This document shows positions 1-12,500 of a stretch of 64,000 bases of DNA, in pieces. The stretch lies in assembly GCA_013397455.1 (NCBI GenBank), contig VYZB01000342.1:655522-719521 (forward strand), read 5' to 3'. The notes under the pieces are model-generated. The model ran no database searches. It was not told where the DNA came from and saw only the letters and a list, made by a program, of their open reading frames with translations. The DNA is from Crotophaga sulcirostris. Lineage: Eukaryota; Chordata; Aves; Cuculiformes; Crotophagidae. The position numbers were made by a program, and so were the translations under genes. Numbering within the stretch: the first letter of the stretch is position 1; every line of letters starts with the position of its first letter.

Positions 1-110
1 CTGAGCGCGAAGCGGGCGAGTGGTGCTGCTTGTGCAGGAGCCGCTCGTCATTGATGACCGTTCCCAGCTCCCTCGGGGGTTTGGGAGGGAGAGAACACGG
101 GCTGAGTGGT
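1..110 (+). ncRNA. SNORD3: U3 snoRNA, 3' half, cut by the window edge
   Basis: This is the 3' part of a U3 small nucleolar RNA, which guides early cleavages of pre-rRNA in the nucleolus. It aligns without gaps to the 3' half of the complete copy at 958-1169 (offset 1,059) and differs at only three positions. It contains the C' region near the start, box C (core TGATGA) around position 52, and the terminal box D stretch ending CTGAGTGGT at 110. The snRNA-type 3' box follows at 140-153. The 5' half lies to the left of the window. The intact conserved boxes and the 3' box suggest a real gene rather than a dispersed pseudogene. Confidence 0.9.
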
Positions 111-139
111 TTGTGGCCCTCCTTTTTTTTTCTAATGTG

Positions 140-153
140 GTTTCAAAAACAGA
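140..153 (+). terminator. snRNA-type 3' box of the first U3 copy
   Basis: The sequence GTTTCAAAAACAGA lies 30 nt past the RNA end and closely fits the vertebrate snRNA 3' box (GTTTN0-3AAARNNAGA). That element directs 3' end formation of Pol II snRNA and U3 transcripts through the Integrator complex. The equivalent element occurs after the second copy at 1200-1213. Confidence 0.7.
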
Positions 154-239
154 TGAATTTTGTCAAAATATAAACTGGCATTTTGTATTGGCAAGGTTTC
201 TGCTATAGCAGTTCTGGTCGGAAAGAGCTGCGGAATAGT

Positions 240-957
240 GGGAGCTGCGCAGGTGTCTGAGTGCTCTCGGGGAAGAGTGGAGGACGTTTTGGGGCAAGGG
301 AGACGCCGCTGTCTTCCCGGTCGCGTCGCGCTGTCTCTTGGGTGGCCCGGGTGGCTTTTGGACCCGCGGGTGCCGGGCAGAAGCTGCTGGCTCGTAGCAC
401 GGAGTCGCAGTGCGGGGGAGAGGGGCTTCGGAGCCCGCCCTGGCCCCGCTCCGAGCCGCGTGTGCGCGCCGTGGAGGCTGCGTCACTCGCGCCGCGGCAC
501 CTCGGCCCGGGCCCGCCTGCTGTTTGGGGGAGCGGTTTCCGCGGTGGCTTCAATGGGGCGCCCCGGGCAGCGCGACCGGAGGCCCCGGGGGGGGCAGCAC
601 CGCGCTTCGAGGCGGGGCGCTGGGGCGCGGCGAGAGCGCTGTCCGCACGTCTGATTGGACGTCCGGGGCAGAAGATGCAAATGAAGGGGGCGTGGCCCGC
701 TCACCTCCCCGCCTTGGGCGGTGTCCACGCGTCTGATTGGGCGTCCGGGGCAGAGGATGCACATGAAGGGGCGGGGCTCGCTCGCTGCCCCGCGCGGCGG
801 TGCCGTGGGTCGTGGAGCGGGACCGCGGGGCTCGGGGAGGGGAGCCACGGGGTGTGGGGGGTCCGTGTGTGTGTGCTGTGGGTCGGTGGGTTGGGGTGTC
901 CGTGTGCTAGAGAGCGGTGCAGGCCGGTGGGGCCGGTCGCGGCGGCGCTGCGTAGGT
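240..957 (+). promoter_or_regulatory. GC/CpG-rich spacer and promoter of the second U3 gene
   Basis: This is a strongly GC-rich block with many CpGs between the two U3 copies, ending at the start of the complete U3 gene. It carries a duplicated distal-element module (641-787). Downstream of that is a G/T-rich stretch, and I could not confidently place the proximal sequence element expected about 50-60 bp before the RNA start. Several open frames of 60-230 codons run through the block on both strands. They have no recognisable protein similarity and are what high GC content produces by chance. Confidence 0.6.
641..787 (+). promoter_or_regulatory. Duplicated distal sequence element (octamer + CCAAT + GC box)
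   Basis: Two near-identical units of about 60 bp repeat with an 82-bp period (641 onward and 723 onward). Each has an inverted CCAAT box (CTGATTGG), an octamer-like motif 20-odd bases on, and a GC box. The first octamer is the perfect ATGCAAAT at 675-682. The second is ATGCACAT at 757-764, one mismatch off. Octamer plus Sp1-type sites is the known architecture of vertebrate snRNA and U3 distal enhancers bound by Oct-1. They lie 194-283 bp upstream of the U3 start, within the usual range. Confidence 0.65.
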
Positions 958-1169
958 AAGACTATACTTTCAGGGATCATTTCTGTAGTTGGTCACTAGA
1001 GGAGAGTGATCTTACCTGATCGGCGTCACAAACCACGAGGAGGAGCAAGGTGTTCTCTTCTGAGCGCGAAGCGGGCGAGCGGTGCTGCTTGTGCAGGAGC
1101 CGCTCGTCATTGATGACCGTTCCCAGCTCCTTCGGGGGTTTGGGAGGGAGAGAACACGAGCTGAGTGGT
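958..1169 (+). ncRNA. SNORD3: U3 snoRNA, complete copy
   Basis: This is a full-length U3 small nucleolar RNA of 212 nt (vertebrate U3 is about 217 nt). It begins AAGACTATACTTTCAGGGAT, the near-invariant U3 5' end that base-pairs with pre-18S rRNA, and box A follows. The conserved ACCACGAGGA box B region lies near 1033, the C' region (TGAGCGCGAAGC) at 1061, box C (TTGATGAC) near 1108, and terminal box D with the GAGTGGT end at 1169. The RNA works in the SSU processome with fibrillarin, NOP56/58 and RRP9. It has its own Pol II snRNA-type promoter upstream and a 3' box downstream, so it should be transcribed independently rather than released from a host intron. All core boxes look intact. Confidence 0.93.
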
Positions 1170-1199
1170 TTGTGGTGCAGTCTTCTTTTTTTTAATCTG

Positions 1200-1213
1200 G
1201 TTTCAAAGGCAGG
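1200..1213 (+). terminator. snRNA-type 3' box of the complete U3 copy
   Basis: GTTTCAAAGGCAGG starts 31 nt downstream of the RNA end, in the same relative place as the element after the first copy. It matches the 3' box consensus except at the last position. Confidence 0.6.
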
Positions 1214-1649
1214 TTAAATAAATCAGGAATGAACTTGAATCATTGTTATCAGTGTCATATGCTTCCTGGCTGCATCTTTTTGTTGGTAATGCAGAGTGAA
1301 GTGTATTATTTTGACATTAACTCATAATCACTGCTTTAATAAAAAATTAACTTTCTCTAGTGCAGTCCTCTGCTGTTACCCGTGCTGATTCAGATTAATA
1401 CTGTATCTCTGGTATTTATACAACCTTTATTTGAAAGCATTGTGGAGAAGCCGTGCATGGAATGTATAGAAAGTTACGAGCAAGGTAGTTTGCCCTCCTT
1501 TTCATTTTCCATTAATATCCTTATGGTTTCATATTTCCAGTGCCTCAGAGGGAATATAGCAGTCAGTTTCAATATTAATGAACCGTTGTCTTGTGTTTAG
1601 AGTGGAGAGGAACAGATGCTGTCCTCATAATCTTTTTGTTTTCCTGTAG
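1214..1649. other. Spacer between the U3 unit and the first TEX14 exon found
   Basis: This is AT-rich DNA. I looked for the expected N-terminal TEX14 exon, which should end just before the Gly codon split at 1649/1650, and found no matching reading frame here. A 72-codon open frame at 1382-1600 has no similarity I recognise. This stretch is best read as the 3' part of a TEX14 5' intron. Confidence 0.5.
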
Positions 1650-3111
1650 GTGCTTTTGTTGATGCTGTCAATTCCATGGGCCAAACTTCTCTCTTCACTG
1701 CTGCACTGCTAGGTCTTGGTAAAATAGTGGATGTGCTGTTGGATTATGGCTCGGATGCAAATCAGTTAAGTATAAAAATATTTTTATTCTTAAATTGAAA
1801 CTAATCTTTAATTTTTTATTTTTTTGAGTCAATGTAACGTGCAATATTCATTGTATATAGAGGAAGAAGTGCTTAGGCTATGTGTTACTGTTTTATCCAA
1901 AGATCCCCAGAGGTGTGTAGGTCCCTAATTTTCCTATTTCATGTTGTTTGGGAGTACATAAATGTTCTAGATATGCTGCTGCTTTTGCCCAGAGGCGCAG
2001 CTGGTTGAGTGTGGTAGGGATAGGCTGGAACATTTCTGTTTTAACTTCCCGCAGTCGCTGTTACGATGGAAGCACCCCAGTCCATGCAGCTGCTTTCTCA
2101 GGAAACCAGTGGATTCTTAGCAAGTTATTGGATGAAGGAGGTGACCTGAGAGTACATGATAAAGATGGAAGAAATCCACAGCACTGGGCAAAGTCAGCTG
2201 GAAAAGAAAGCAGTGCTCAGGTATGTGTGTGCAGTATGTGTTGAATACATGCTAGGTGTGTGGTCACAACTTCATCTGAAAGTGAAGGAACTCCAGCATT
2301 CCAGAGAGAGATTCTTGGCTTTTACACCTAACTATTTAACATTATTTTTCAACACCAGTAATGGCATTTTGAAGTCTTCGTGTTTCAGATTATTTAACTA
2401 AGGCTTTGCTCAGGTGCAGGGGTGTGTCTGTCTGTAACTTGTTAGGACCTTTAAGTGGAAGTGTGCAGTGAGGAGAATAACAGGGCCTTGTTCTCGATCC
2501 CTGATGTTTGTAGTTTGTGTGTATGTGTAATTCAGGGCTAAACCAGAAGTAGTTTTCACGTGTGTCTCAGTCTGGGCATGAACAGTATCAGCAAATGTGT
2601 CAGTTTTGCTAACCTGGTGGCAGAACATATCAAGAAGAGTTATTCACGACTATTATATTGATTGAAAACTCATAATACTCCTCTTTCCTGTTTTTAGAAT
2701 GCTTCTCTTAAAAAGAAACCTGATATTACAGTTTTCAGTGAGTGAATGTCTTGTAAGTTAGTCATCCAGTGTTTGAAATACACTTTCTCTTACATTTGCA
2801 GGCAATTGATTTTCTTCAAGTTTTTCTGTGTATCCATCTCTTGGAATGCCTATTTAAATGTTGAGAGTAACTAGTTTGTTTTTTTTCAGTAGTCATGATG
2901 TATTAATTTTAAATGGTTCATCTTGCAGTTCTGAAGTATCTTTTCTGTTGTTTTCTCCTCCCTCTCCGCTCCAGGTGCTGGAATTTATAGAACGCTGTAC
3001 ATTCCACATGCAGGCTGCCATTCAAAATTTTCCCTCTGATCTCTTGAGAAAGGTTGGCTCATCAAAATCACTGGTCTCCAGTCCCTCTAGGTTTGGTGGC
3101 CTTGTTCAAGG
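1650..3111 (+). other. TEX14: TEX14 ankyrin-repeat exons
   Basis: The exons are 1650-1764, 2055-2220 and 2975-3111. They encode ankyrin-type helices, readable as '[19 protein letters not shown]' and '[19 protein letters not shown]' with the typical G-x-TPVHAAA signature, followed by '[12 protein letters not shown]'. The reading closely follows mammalian TEX14, where these repeats precede the kinase-like domain. The donor at 1765 is GTTAAG, and the codon split there becomes His once joined to the exon at 2055. The repeats are assumed to mediate protein binding, and nothing in the sequence identifies a partner. Confidence 0.93.
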
Positions 3112-3524
3112 GTAAGAATATATTCTTGAGTACCAAGGGGTTGAGCTACACTTTTTGACTTTTACTTCTGTGTTCTGTAACCTTAAAATTAACATCCTCC
3201 TGTTTCTTTTTGACAATATTGGATTTAAAAACAAAGTGTGTCAGGAATGATGATACTTTTTATTCCTCTTGTGAGAGTTCCAAGTAGAAACTTGATAGTA
3301 TATAAATATCTGGATTTTAGGAGATAGTCTTGATATTGACAATATAAAGTACTGGATTTTGATAGCATTAAAGTGGCAGTAAGATGAAGTAGTTTGTCTC
3401 TTAACCTTTTAAGGTCACTGTGAATCTTTTGGGCACGTGTTTCTAACACTTTTGAGAGCCTTTATGTCAGATACATGTTAGAAAAAATACATACTTGTGA
3501 ACAAAAAGTGATGCAGGATGCCTC

Positions 3525-3559
<35 letters not shown>

Positions 3560-6500
3560 ATTGGCTATCTTGCTTTAAACAAATATGTGTCCTAACAGTG
3601 TATCTAAAAATGTTTTAATGAGTTACACAATAATTTGGAATTTCAGCATCCACATTACACTCTTTATGTGGGACCTAGTTGAGTGCAACATTTGAAATAC
3701 ATGGCCGTTGCAGAATTTCTACGTTTTTCTCTCTTTTTTTGTGTTTTGCTCAAAGCTTTGGCATGTTAGTTACTCTTATTGTTTATATTTTTGATACAGA
3801 AATGTTGACAGTCCTTTGGGTAGATTTCTAAAACATGGAGCTAATGTAGCCAAGAACATTTACAGCTTTGGTTTTGGGAAGGTAAGATGCTATGTATAGT
3901 GGTTTTCTAATGACATTAATACAGTTATTCAGGGTCCCATTTTATTCACAGTAATTAGCCCACCTGTATTATTTTTAATTTTTAATGTGTTCTTATTTCT
4001 ACTGAAATTGTGGGGAAAAAAACCCATGGGCAGTGGAAATATTGGGACCTTTGCTCATTAGGCCCTACCCGAGGAAGCTGGTTTGGAATAGGCAATTAAA
4101 ACTCTCACTAATGCTGACTGTTTCTGCTTTCCTAATTTCAGCTTCACTAGAAAGTTCGGCTTTTGACGTAGATACTGCATTTTGTTTTGATGCTTTGGCT
4201 GGTGCTGCCATTGCAGTGATTGCACTCAGGTTTTAGTCAGTTTGTGATGTGTCTTGGGAACTGTTGCATATTCCTTTTGGTTACACCCTGGTCTTGTTTC
4301 AGTTTTATCTTGCAGGCAGCAGGCATCTGGGGTACTTGGCATCTCTCCCTATTATTGGGGAAAAAGATGTGTTTCAGGCAGATGATGAGCCAGCATTTTC
4401 TTACCACGTTGGACCGTACATGATCATGACAAAGTGAGTGAAATCAAAGGGGATTTTAGCCCTTCTTAGTGTGTGTCTTACTATTAAGCAGCAAGTGGTG
4501 TATGTCTGCAGCTCAAACCTATTGTGAAATCAGAGTTGTAAGTGCAGACTGAGCCTTTCTTTCATTTTTGTACTGTGTAGCAAGTAATTGTGCCTCAGAG
4601 TCATCTGGAGAATTGAAAAATGAGTGTTTTAATCTTCCCAAAACTCTGGCTTGTATCACTGTGGGTTGGTGGCCTTTAGTGAAAGGAGTTGTAGCGTGTC
4701 CTTGTTCTTTGCCATGGGTCATGGAGGGTAGCACCTTTGAACAGCAAACCTGTCCTGCTACATCCAGGCATTAACAGGATGAGAATTTGTTGTCAATTGA
4801 AAAGAGCATGTGCTATAGCCAGCATCATCAAAGTAATGTTGCTAACGGTAGCAGACAGCACCAGGGCATTTCAGAGTTAGAAATTGTTTGTAAGTAATTC
4901 CATAAATGCAAAAAAATACTGCAGAAAGCATCTGAGAAATTTCTCTCCTTTTCCTTGTAGCTTAATGTGGGGAGGCAGCAGAGTTACAGTGAAGGAACTC
5001 GGTTTTGAGCCTCATCAGAACTGTAGTAAACGTCGCTTAGCAGATCTTCTGCTTGCAGAGCAGGAACATAGCAGGTAAGAAAAAATGGGCAGTAGCCACC
5101 AGTGCTTCTGGGGCTTGGGGGTCTCCAGTGATGTGCGGAGGACTGTCAGGCTGTGCTTGCAGTCTCTCTCCAAATGAGAAATACAGGTCTAGTCTGCTCC
5201 TGTCTCTCCCCGTTCCATTTGTTCCCCAGTGGATCATAGAGGAGAAGATGGTAGTCTCTTCTTGTATGTCTGGATGAAAGCTTTGTTGCACATCTCCTGA
5301 ATGGAATATTTATAGGCTCTTCTAGTTGGGGCAGTTACCACTGTTTCCTAAATGCCTCTTAAGATATGGTTCTTTTTAAAGTTTGGGTATTTTAATGATA
5401 CATTAGGAACATTTGTATTGTATTGCTAAAAAGGCCTAGAAAGCTAGGATTCTTTCTCTTTTAATCTCAGATTTATCTTAATTTTGTTTCCCTCTCCCTT
5501 TGCAGTAAACTCCGTCATCCTCATTTGCTACAATTGATGTCTGTTTGTCTGTCCAGTGACTTGGAGAAAACCCGTTTGGTGTATGAAAGGGTTAACTTTG
5601 GTTCTCTGTACAGCATCCTTCATGAAAGGGTAATTGGAATGCTTGTTTTTTAAACAGTAATTAGCTGAGAGGAAGAAGTTTAGTCACTACATCTGCCATT
5701 TTCACTCAAAGAGCAAGACGACAAAATGATCAGTCTGTGTATCCGGGTTTGTGTTTCATTGCACAGTGTCACACACTCTGTGCAAGCTGGTAAAGTTTGT
5801 AATTGGCAGATGCTTCAGTTAACGTTTAGGTGCAATTGCGTTGGTTTTCTTGGTTAGTATCAGTGTTAAAATGGCTGCTGTTAAATTCACTTGAACTTCT
5901 GATATTCTGCATGTAGTTGTATACTGCAAATGTGGCGAGACCAGCTTTGCCCTTGAGTATTTCCATGCAGTACATTGCAAACTGCCTGTGTATAGAAGTT
6001 AAGGCTTGAACTCAATTGTGGTTCTTTTTTTCCCTTTTTAATCAACTGATCTGTGTTTTATTTTTGTTATTCAGTATTTTTCTCTTATTCACAGTTGAGT
6101 CGTATTTTTTTTTTTCTTTAACTGTTTGAATGCAGCTATCTAAGTTACTGGAGAAATTCTAGTCAAAGGAAACAGTTGATTCTGCTTCAGAGTGAATTTT
6201 AGCATTGTCAATATGTAATTTTTTTCTTAGTTACCTTTTAAAGTATTACTGGTTTGCTATTGAGCAGGAACATTATTTAGCAAGTGCAGTTTGACTTTTA
6301 CTACAGTGTTTCACGTTTGCATTCTTTGTCTTCTGTACAATAATATTTTTTACTACATCAAACTTCAAAGGCCTGCAATATAAATTTGGTACTTATGTTG
6401 GGGTTTTTTTTCAGCGTACAGAATTCCCAGTACTGCACATGGAGACAATTTTGCACGTACTGCTCCAGATTAACGATGCTCTGCGTTTTTTACACTCCCG

Positions 6501-9500
6501 TGGGTTTATCCACCGTTCTGTTACCTCCTATGCTATTCAGATTGTTTCTTCTGGTGAGGCAAAGCTGTGCAACTTGGAATACTTGATAGAGAGGTAAAGA
6601 ACTTCCTCCCTGTTTCTGTGAAAGGGCCAAACACAAGTAAATTAAAATTTAGTGCTAAATTCTACTGAAGTGGGCGTCTTGGTGACTGGGGACTCCTCTG
6701 CCTCTGAGTCTGGCAACAGAGTTACAGGAGCAAAGAACTCCAAATTGTTGCTGCTCCAGTACATTAACTTTGCTACAGGCAATACAGCACATTTCAGGTG
6801 TACTTAGTTTCTGTGTTATAAGTACTTGAAAATAAAAACTAGTACGAGAAGGAGCTCTTTACTGGAGTGTAAAAATACAATCATAGAAAAACTGAACCTA
6901 ATCTTACACCACAGGGATGAAATCCCTCTCTGAGCCACTAATTCTGCTGCTGGACTGGAAATAATTTAAATCTCCTTGTTATACTGAACTTGGGCTTATG
7001 GAGGCTCACCTAAAATGGTTGAAGATTCCACACCTCGTTGAACTTATAGTAATTAAGTGCCACCAGTGACAAAAACCAGTATTTATTTTATGAGGGACAC
7101 TGTTCATTTCATCTGGATAAATTATTACTTACATAAGTTTTTTACTTCCTTCCTGTTGTGCAGTCTGATTAGAAAGGAAGTAAGCGGCTGGTTAGACTGT
7201 AAAGAAATAGAGGAAAATTGATAATAAACAAAAAATTGCCAATGGTAATGTCCTGAAAGGAGCAAATATACTCCTTAACCGCTTTGCAAACAAATTTTTT
7301 TGATAAATCTTGGCTATTTCTTAGAGCTACAGATAAAACTTACTGTGAAATGAGTAACAAAAAGCTATAGTGAAATATGAGGAGGAAGTTACCTTCTAGA
7401 CAAAATAAATGTTGACTGGCTGGATGACGCCTTCTTGCATTTTGTCCATGGTCAGAGAATGCAGGCCAAAACAGAAGGGGTGTTTGGAAAACTCGTATTA
7501 GGATATTTTCAACTTTCTCTGAAGAAAAGAAATTTACAATTTTTTTTTCTTTTATACAGCAAAGATGGTGGAGAACACAGTGATCTGACACGTAGTCCTA
7601 TCCCAGTCCAGCTGCATAAATGGTGCTCTCCTGAAGTAATCCTGGAAAAAACTGTCACAGTCAAATCGGATATTTACAGCTTCTGTACGGTGATGCAGGA
7701 GGCCTTGACAGGTACATCTGTAGGTTTAGGCTTCTGTCTCTGAAGTGGCCCACGGAGTGTTTTCAGTGCAGACTGTCAGCCCCCAAATGTCTGCGTAATT
7801 CCTGAGTGACTGGGTAAAACCTTGCTGTCAAGGTTCATGCAGAGTTAACTTGGAAAAGGAACACTCCAGGCAAAAAAACCCAAATGTTAATGGCAATAGC
7901 AAAAACTACTGGAAACTTCTGTAAAATGTATTCAAAATATTTAAAATTGCCTAACTGAAGGATGAGATGAATGGCTGGTATTATAGATACAATTTTGTGT
8001 GTGGTAGTTTTCTGCTGTTCACCTTTCTTCTTCATGTGAGCACAGCAAAATATTCAGTTGACTCTTGCAGTGTGCAGAATGAGCTTGTGCAGCCTTTGTA
8101 TTTTTGACATAAAATATGTATTTATGTCTTGCAGAGACCCCTCCCTGGATAGGTCATGAAGACTCAGTTATTAAAGAGTTGATAATTTCAGGACAACAGT
8201 TAGAAGCAGATGTCAGACTTCCTAAGCCCTATTATGATATTGTAAAGACAGGACTAGAACTTGAACAGAAGAACCGCTCCATGAAACTTCAGGATATTCA
8301 GTATATACTGAAAAATGACTTAAAGGTGACTTACAGGATTGTAACCTTTCATGTATTTAAAATGGCAGAATTTTGTGTCCATTCACATTCAAGTTGTTCT
8401 ACTTAAATCTAGGCGTGAGGCTTTTTTGTGTGTGATTTCAACACTGAGTATCTTTTTCTGATCATGGAGGGAAACCACATTAAAAGAGAAGGTTGAGACA
8501 TTGAACTGTCAAATGTAGTTGTGTGTTATTCCATCTTTTCTATTACAGTACTTAACTAAATCTCAGACTGATCATGCTGATGAGCTGTCAAAAGCACAGA
8601 GACCTCCTGATTTTGCAGATGTCAACATCTGTTTGACATCAGCTTTTAGCTGCCAGAAAATGCAAGAATTGCAGGGAAAAGAGATAACCCAGGCTGGTGA
8701 GTTTCTTCTAGCATGGTGTCATGTGTTCTTCACTTAGTATGTTCCTCAGTCCATAAAGGTCTGATAAAAAATAACTAAAATGGGAGCACTTACAGATTTT
8801 ATGACAAAGTTACAAAATAGAAGGGGGTTAGCTTTGAGTCCTAGTTACCACCCTAATTGTTAATGTAAACTGAAGACTGTAAGTCTGGTTAATATTTGAA
8901 GTTCAGGCACACTGTTTTCAGCAGAGGTGCTAAATGCTATTCCTGTAATCTGTAAAAGACATTAACTCCTAAATGTATGGAAGCAATGTATTTGGTGGAT
9001 GTCTGGAGAAACAGCTTAACACTTAAAAATCGTTTTTTTCAGACAGCTCTCCTGTCCCAGGAGAGGAGAATAGTGCTTTAGTGGACTGTGAGGCATCAAC
9101 CAGACTGCAGGCAGTTGCACAGGACAAAAGTCATGGTGTAGCTCCTGAACTCCAGGCAACCCTCAGTGTCAGTGATGGAGACGACAGCCTCTGTAGCTTT
9201 GAAATCAATGAAATCTTTGCCAGTTATCCAGAACTTCATGAATACATCCTGGAAAAAGGACCTGGATTAGGTCAAACTCGAGAAAATGAAAAAAAGCAAC
9301 AAAAGGAAGAAGACAAGACTACCCTCAGAGAGCTATGTGTGTCCTGTGCAGCACACAGTGAGGAAAAGCCAATTGGTGAGGAAGGTGGCTTTTCAGAATC
9401 AAGTTCAGAGTACCCTACAGAAGAGGAGAAGAGGGTGAGCGGGGCCTCAGACCTATCCATGCTGGCACAGGCGAGAGGAGGTGCTGGAAGAAGGATGCGT

Positions 9501-12500
9501 AGTCTGTCCCAAAATGAGAATTACATCACCAAATGTGTCCTTAACTTAAAAATCATTCAGAGCATGTTACAGCAGGCAGCAGATTCCCTGTGCAGAACGG
9601 AGGAGAAGCTGGACAAATTAGAGGCCTCCAAAAAGCAAAAGAAGCTGCTCCAGGAAGGTGGAGTGAGTCAGCTTTCTGAGCAAATTTTTGACGACGGATA
9701 CTGGAAAAGATCTGATGATACTTGCCAAAATAGCAATAAACCCTTTTGCAGAGCTAATACTTTATGGAATGCGATAGGTCCACCATCGAGTGTCTATATT
9801 CCACCACTGATAACATGTCAGGCACGAGGAGCATTGGGTGGAGACGGTTTCCAAGCTGTTTCGAAGACTGCAAAGGAAATGGAAGCAATTGAAAATGAAA
9901 AGTGCAAGTGCTTTCATGAAGTGAGCAAGAGTGAGAGTGAAGGCAACTATCATGATCTCAGCTTCAGTGCGGCGAAAAGACTGGAAGATGAAATGAGCCT
10001 ACACCGTGAGGTACAGTGTTGAGCAGGGTGACTGTGTTTATCACCTCCCTTAGCAGGTAAAAAGAGATGTAGTTATGGATGGTGTCCAGCGGAGGGATGT
10101 ATTAGTCTTTTAAAATATGTACACGTACCTTATGCATTACATACAGGAATGAAAACAGTAAGCTTAACAGTGCAATAGCATTATTTCTTCTGTCTTCCCA
10201 CCCCACCCAGCAAAATACTAGTCCAGTGACTCAGAAGGGAATAAAATCCTGTACTAAAATGGAGGTGGGACTGTCAGGGAAAAGGGCAAGTGGATAACGA
10301 TTTTTGTTTGTATACTTAATAAGGGCTTCTAGATCATTTTTATTATTAAATGTAAGCAGTTGGTATCTTTAGTCCAAAGAGAAAGAGGAAAATTCATGTA
10401 CCTATCTGCTATGGGAATAAACTTGAGTCATTTAGGTCCACGCATTCCCTGGAAACTACGTGTTATGATAGTCTGCCTACGTACATATGAAGCCTGCTAT
10501 AAATCCAGGGCAGAGTTTTTATTAGGCTAAGACCCAAAGTTGTCATCCTTTCTCATGAGCAGTGCTCCCAAAATATAACCTAAGGAATAAAGTTTGCTCG
10601 GTCTGGTTCTTGGTATATCTGATAGACAGCTCAACTAGTCATTGCCAGAATGCCCAGCTTGTGCTGAATCATGGCTTGTTGGACTCCTTTCAGCATTTAC
10701 TCCCACGTGTATCTGTAAGATGCAAAAAAAAGCTCAACTTGCAGTGTCAGAGAGGAGGTGATTCACATTCTGCAGCAAGGGGAAGTGAAGAAGAGAGGTG
10801 GTGAGTTCTAATCGTGTTCACAGAAGAGTTAATTCCAGCAGGTACATCTTGATACAGCTGCTGTCAAAAGTAGATACATCCAGGATCAAGGATGGCTTTG
10901 AATGTTTTTTTCCCATAAGCTAAAAGCCTTTTGTCCACTTAAGACCCTATGGTGGGTCTGTCAGCTGCCCAGCTGACAGGGTAACTGCTGTGACAGAGCA
11001 GTTACTGTTAGAGAGTTGTGTTCCAACAGATTCCACATAAATATGCCAGATGCTGACATGTGGTTAGGTGGTCACATGAATGAACTCTAGAAGGAAATCA
11101 GATTGGTGGTAGGATTGTTGCTATCCATGTCTGAAGTTCTGAGTGTCTTCATTTGTCCACTGACCTAAATATTAAATCTACATAGCATTCATTGTCTGAA
11201 GGCAGATGACAGCTTTTGAAATCTAGATTTTAATGTACAGCTTGTCTTGCTAATCTATAATAGACCTAAATAAAGTGTGCTTCCTAAGCTTCACAATCTG
11301 CTAGTTCTGTTGGGTTCTTAGAACTTGTGTGCTCTCAGCGTTTTAATTAACATTAAAACAACTTCTGGTCTCTTATGGACTAGGGAGTGCTTAACACAAT
11401 ATACTTGTGCATGAACAGAGGTTGATGCATCTCATAATCATTTATTATAGGTGCTATCCAAAACCAAGATCTGAAATTTGCAGTACAAAAATAAGTGAGG
11501 AGAGAAGGATGATGCAATCAGAATGGAGGAGTAAGTAAATCAGTGTTAACTTGGCATTAATGTTAACAAGTTCTATTGCAGTGCATTAAAACTTAACACA
11601 TTTTATTACTTAAGAAAGGTCTGTGTGAAGCTCTGAATCTCTATTAGGCTGTTCTTGGATGAAAACCAAATGAGTAGGATCCTGTGTCTTGCACATTCAG
11701 GGCATAAAATAATCACAACTGCATTAAGATGGTTTGATTATAAAGCTCAAGGAATTTCTAGCCCTGTCTTTGAGGATGTGAGGGTGGTCAGCGTCTGAAT
11801 ATAAAAAGGTTGGTATAGAAGTGACCAGCGGATGGCAGCACAGGCGTGAATAATAGAGAATGCAAACTAACAGAACGAGTTCATGTAAAGGCTTGTCCAT
11901 GTCAATTTTTGCAGGTTTAAGCTTTCCTTAAAATGAAAGGAAGTGTTTAGTTCTTTCCATGATAAAGAACTTTACAGGCTATAGCTTTAGCATTTCCAGG
12001 TCTGCAGGGAATACTCTGAAGGTCCAGATTCTGTTGTGTGAACTGGTAGTTTTGTTCTTTTTATGTAGTTGAAGTAAAGCAAATGGCTAGAAGAATGGCC
12101 TCAGGACAACTAGAACTCGGCTCTTCATATTCAACCAGTGAATGCACATCTGAAAGTGAAGTGGAGAGTGCAAAGGAAGCTTTTCAACACGTCACTGTTA
12201 GGGACCAAAAAAGTCAAGACCAACAGAGGTACAGGTGGCAGTCGGGTGATAATGTTGGGTCTTCAGATCTAGACAGTGAGGAGAGATCTGAATCTGAAGA
12301 GAGTGATCTGGATTCTACATTCAGAAGTTGTGAAGGTAATACTGAAAACCAGTTTCTTCTCGTTTTGTCTCTTCCCATCCCCCAGCAAATTTTAGCTTCT
12401 GTGATTTTGTCCAGAGTCTTTCCCTCAAAGCAGGTTAATCACTCAATCATTGGTGAACATAAATGATAGACTAAGATGAGTATTACATGTTGATAGGTGG

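Noticed and set aside
160..999. Overlapping long open frames on both strands of the GC-rich block
   Set aside because: They lie in the U3 promoter spacer, are Arg/Gly/Pro/Ala-rich in every frame, overlap each other and show no known domain, so they are a composition effect.
1382..1600. 72-codon open frame considered as the missing N-terminal TEX14 exon
   Set aside because: No similarity to the TEX14 N-terminus, and no donor giving the phase required by the exon at 1650.
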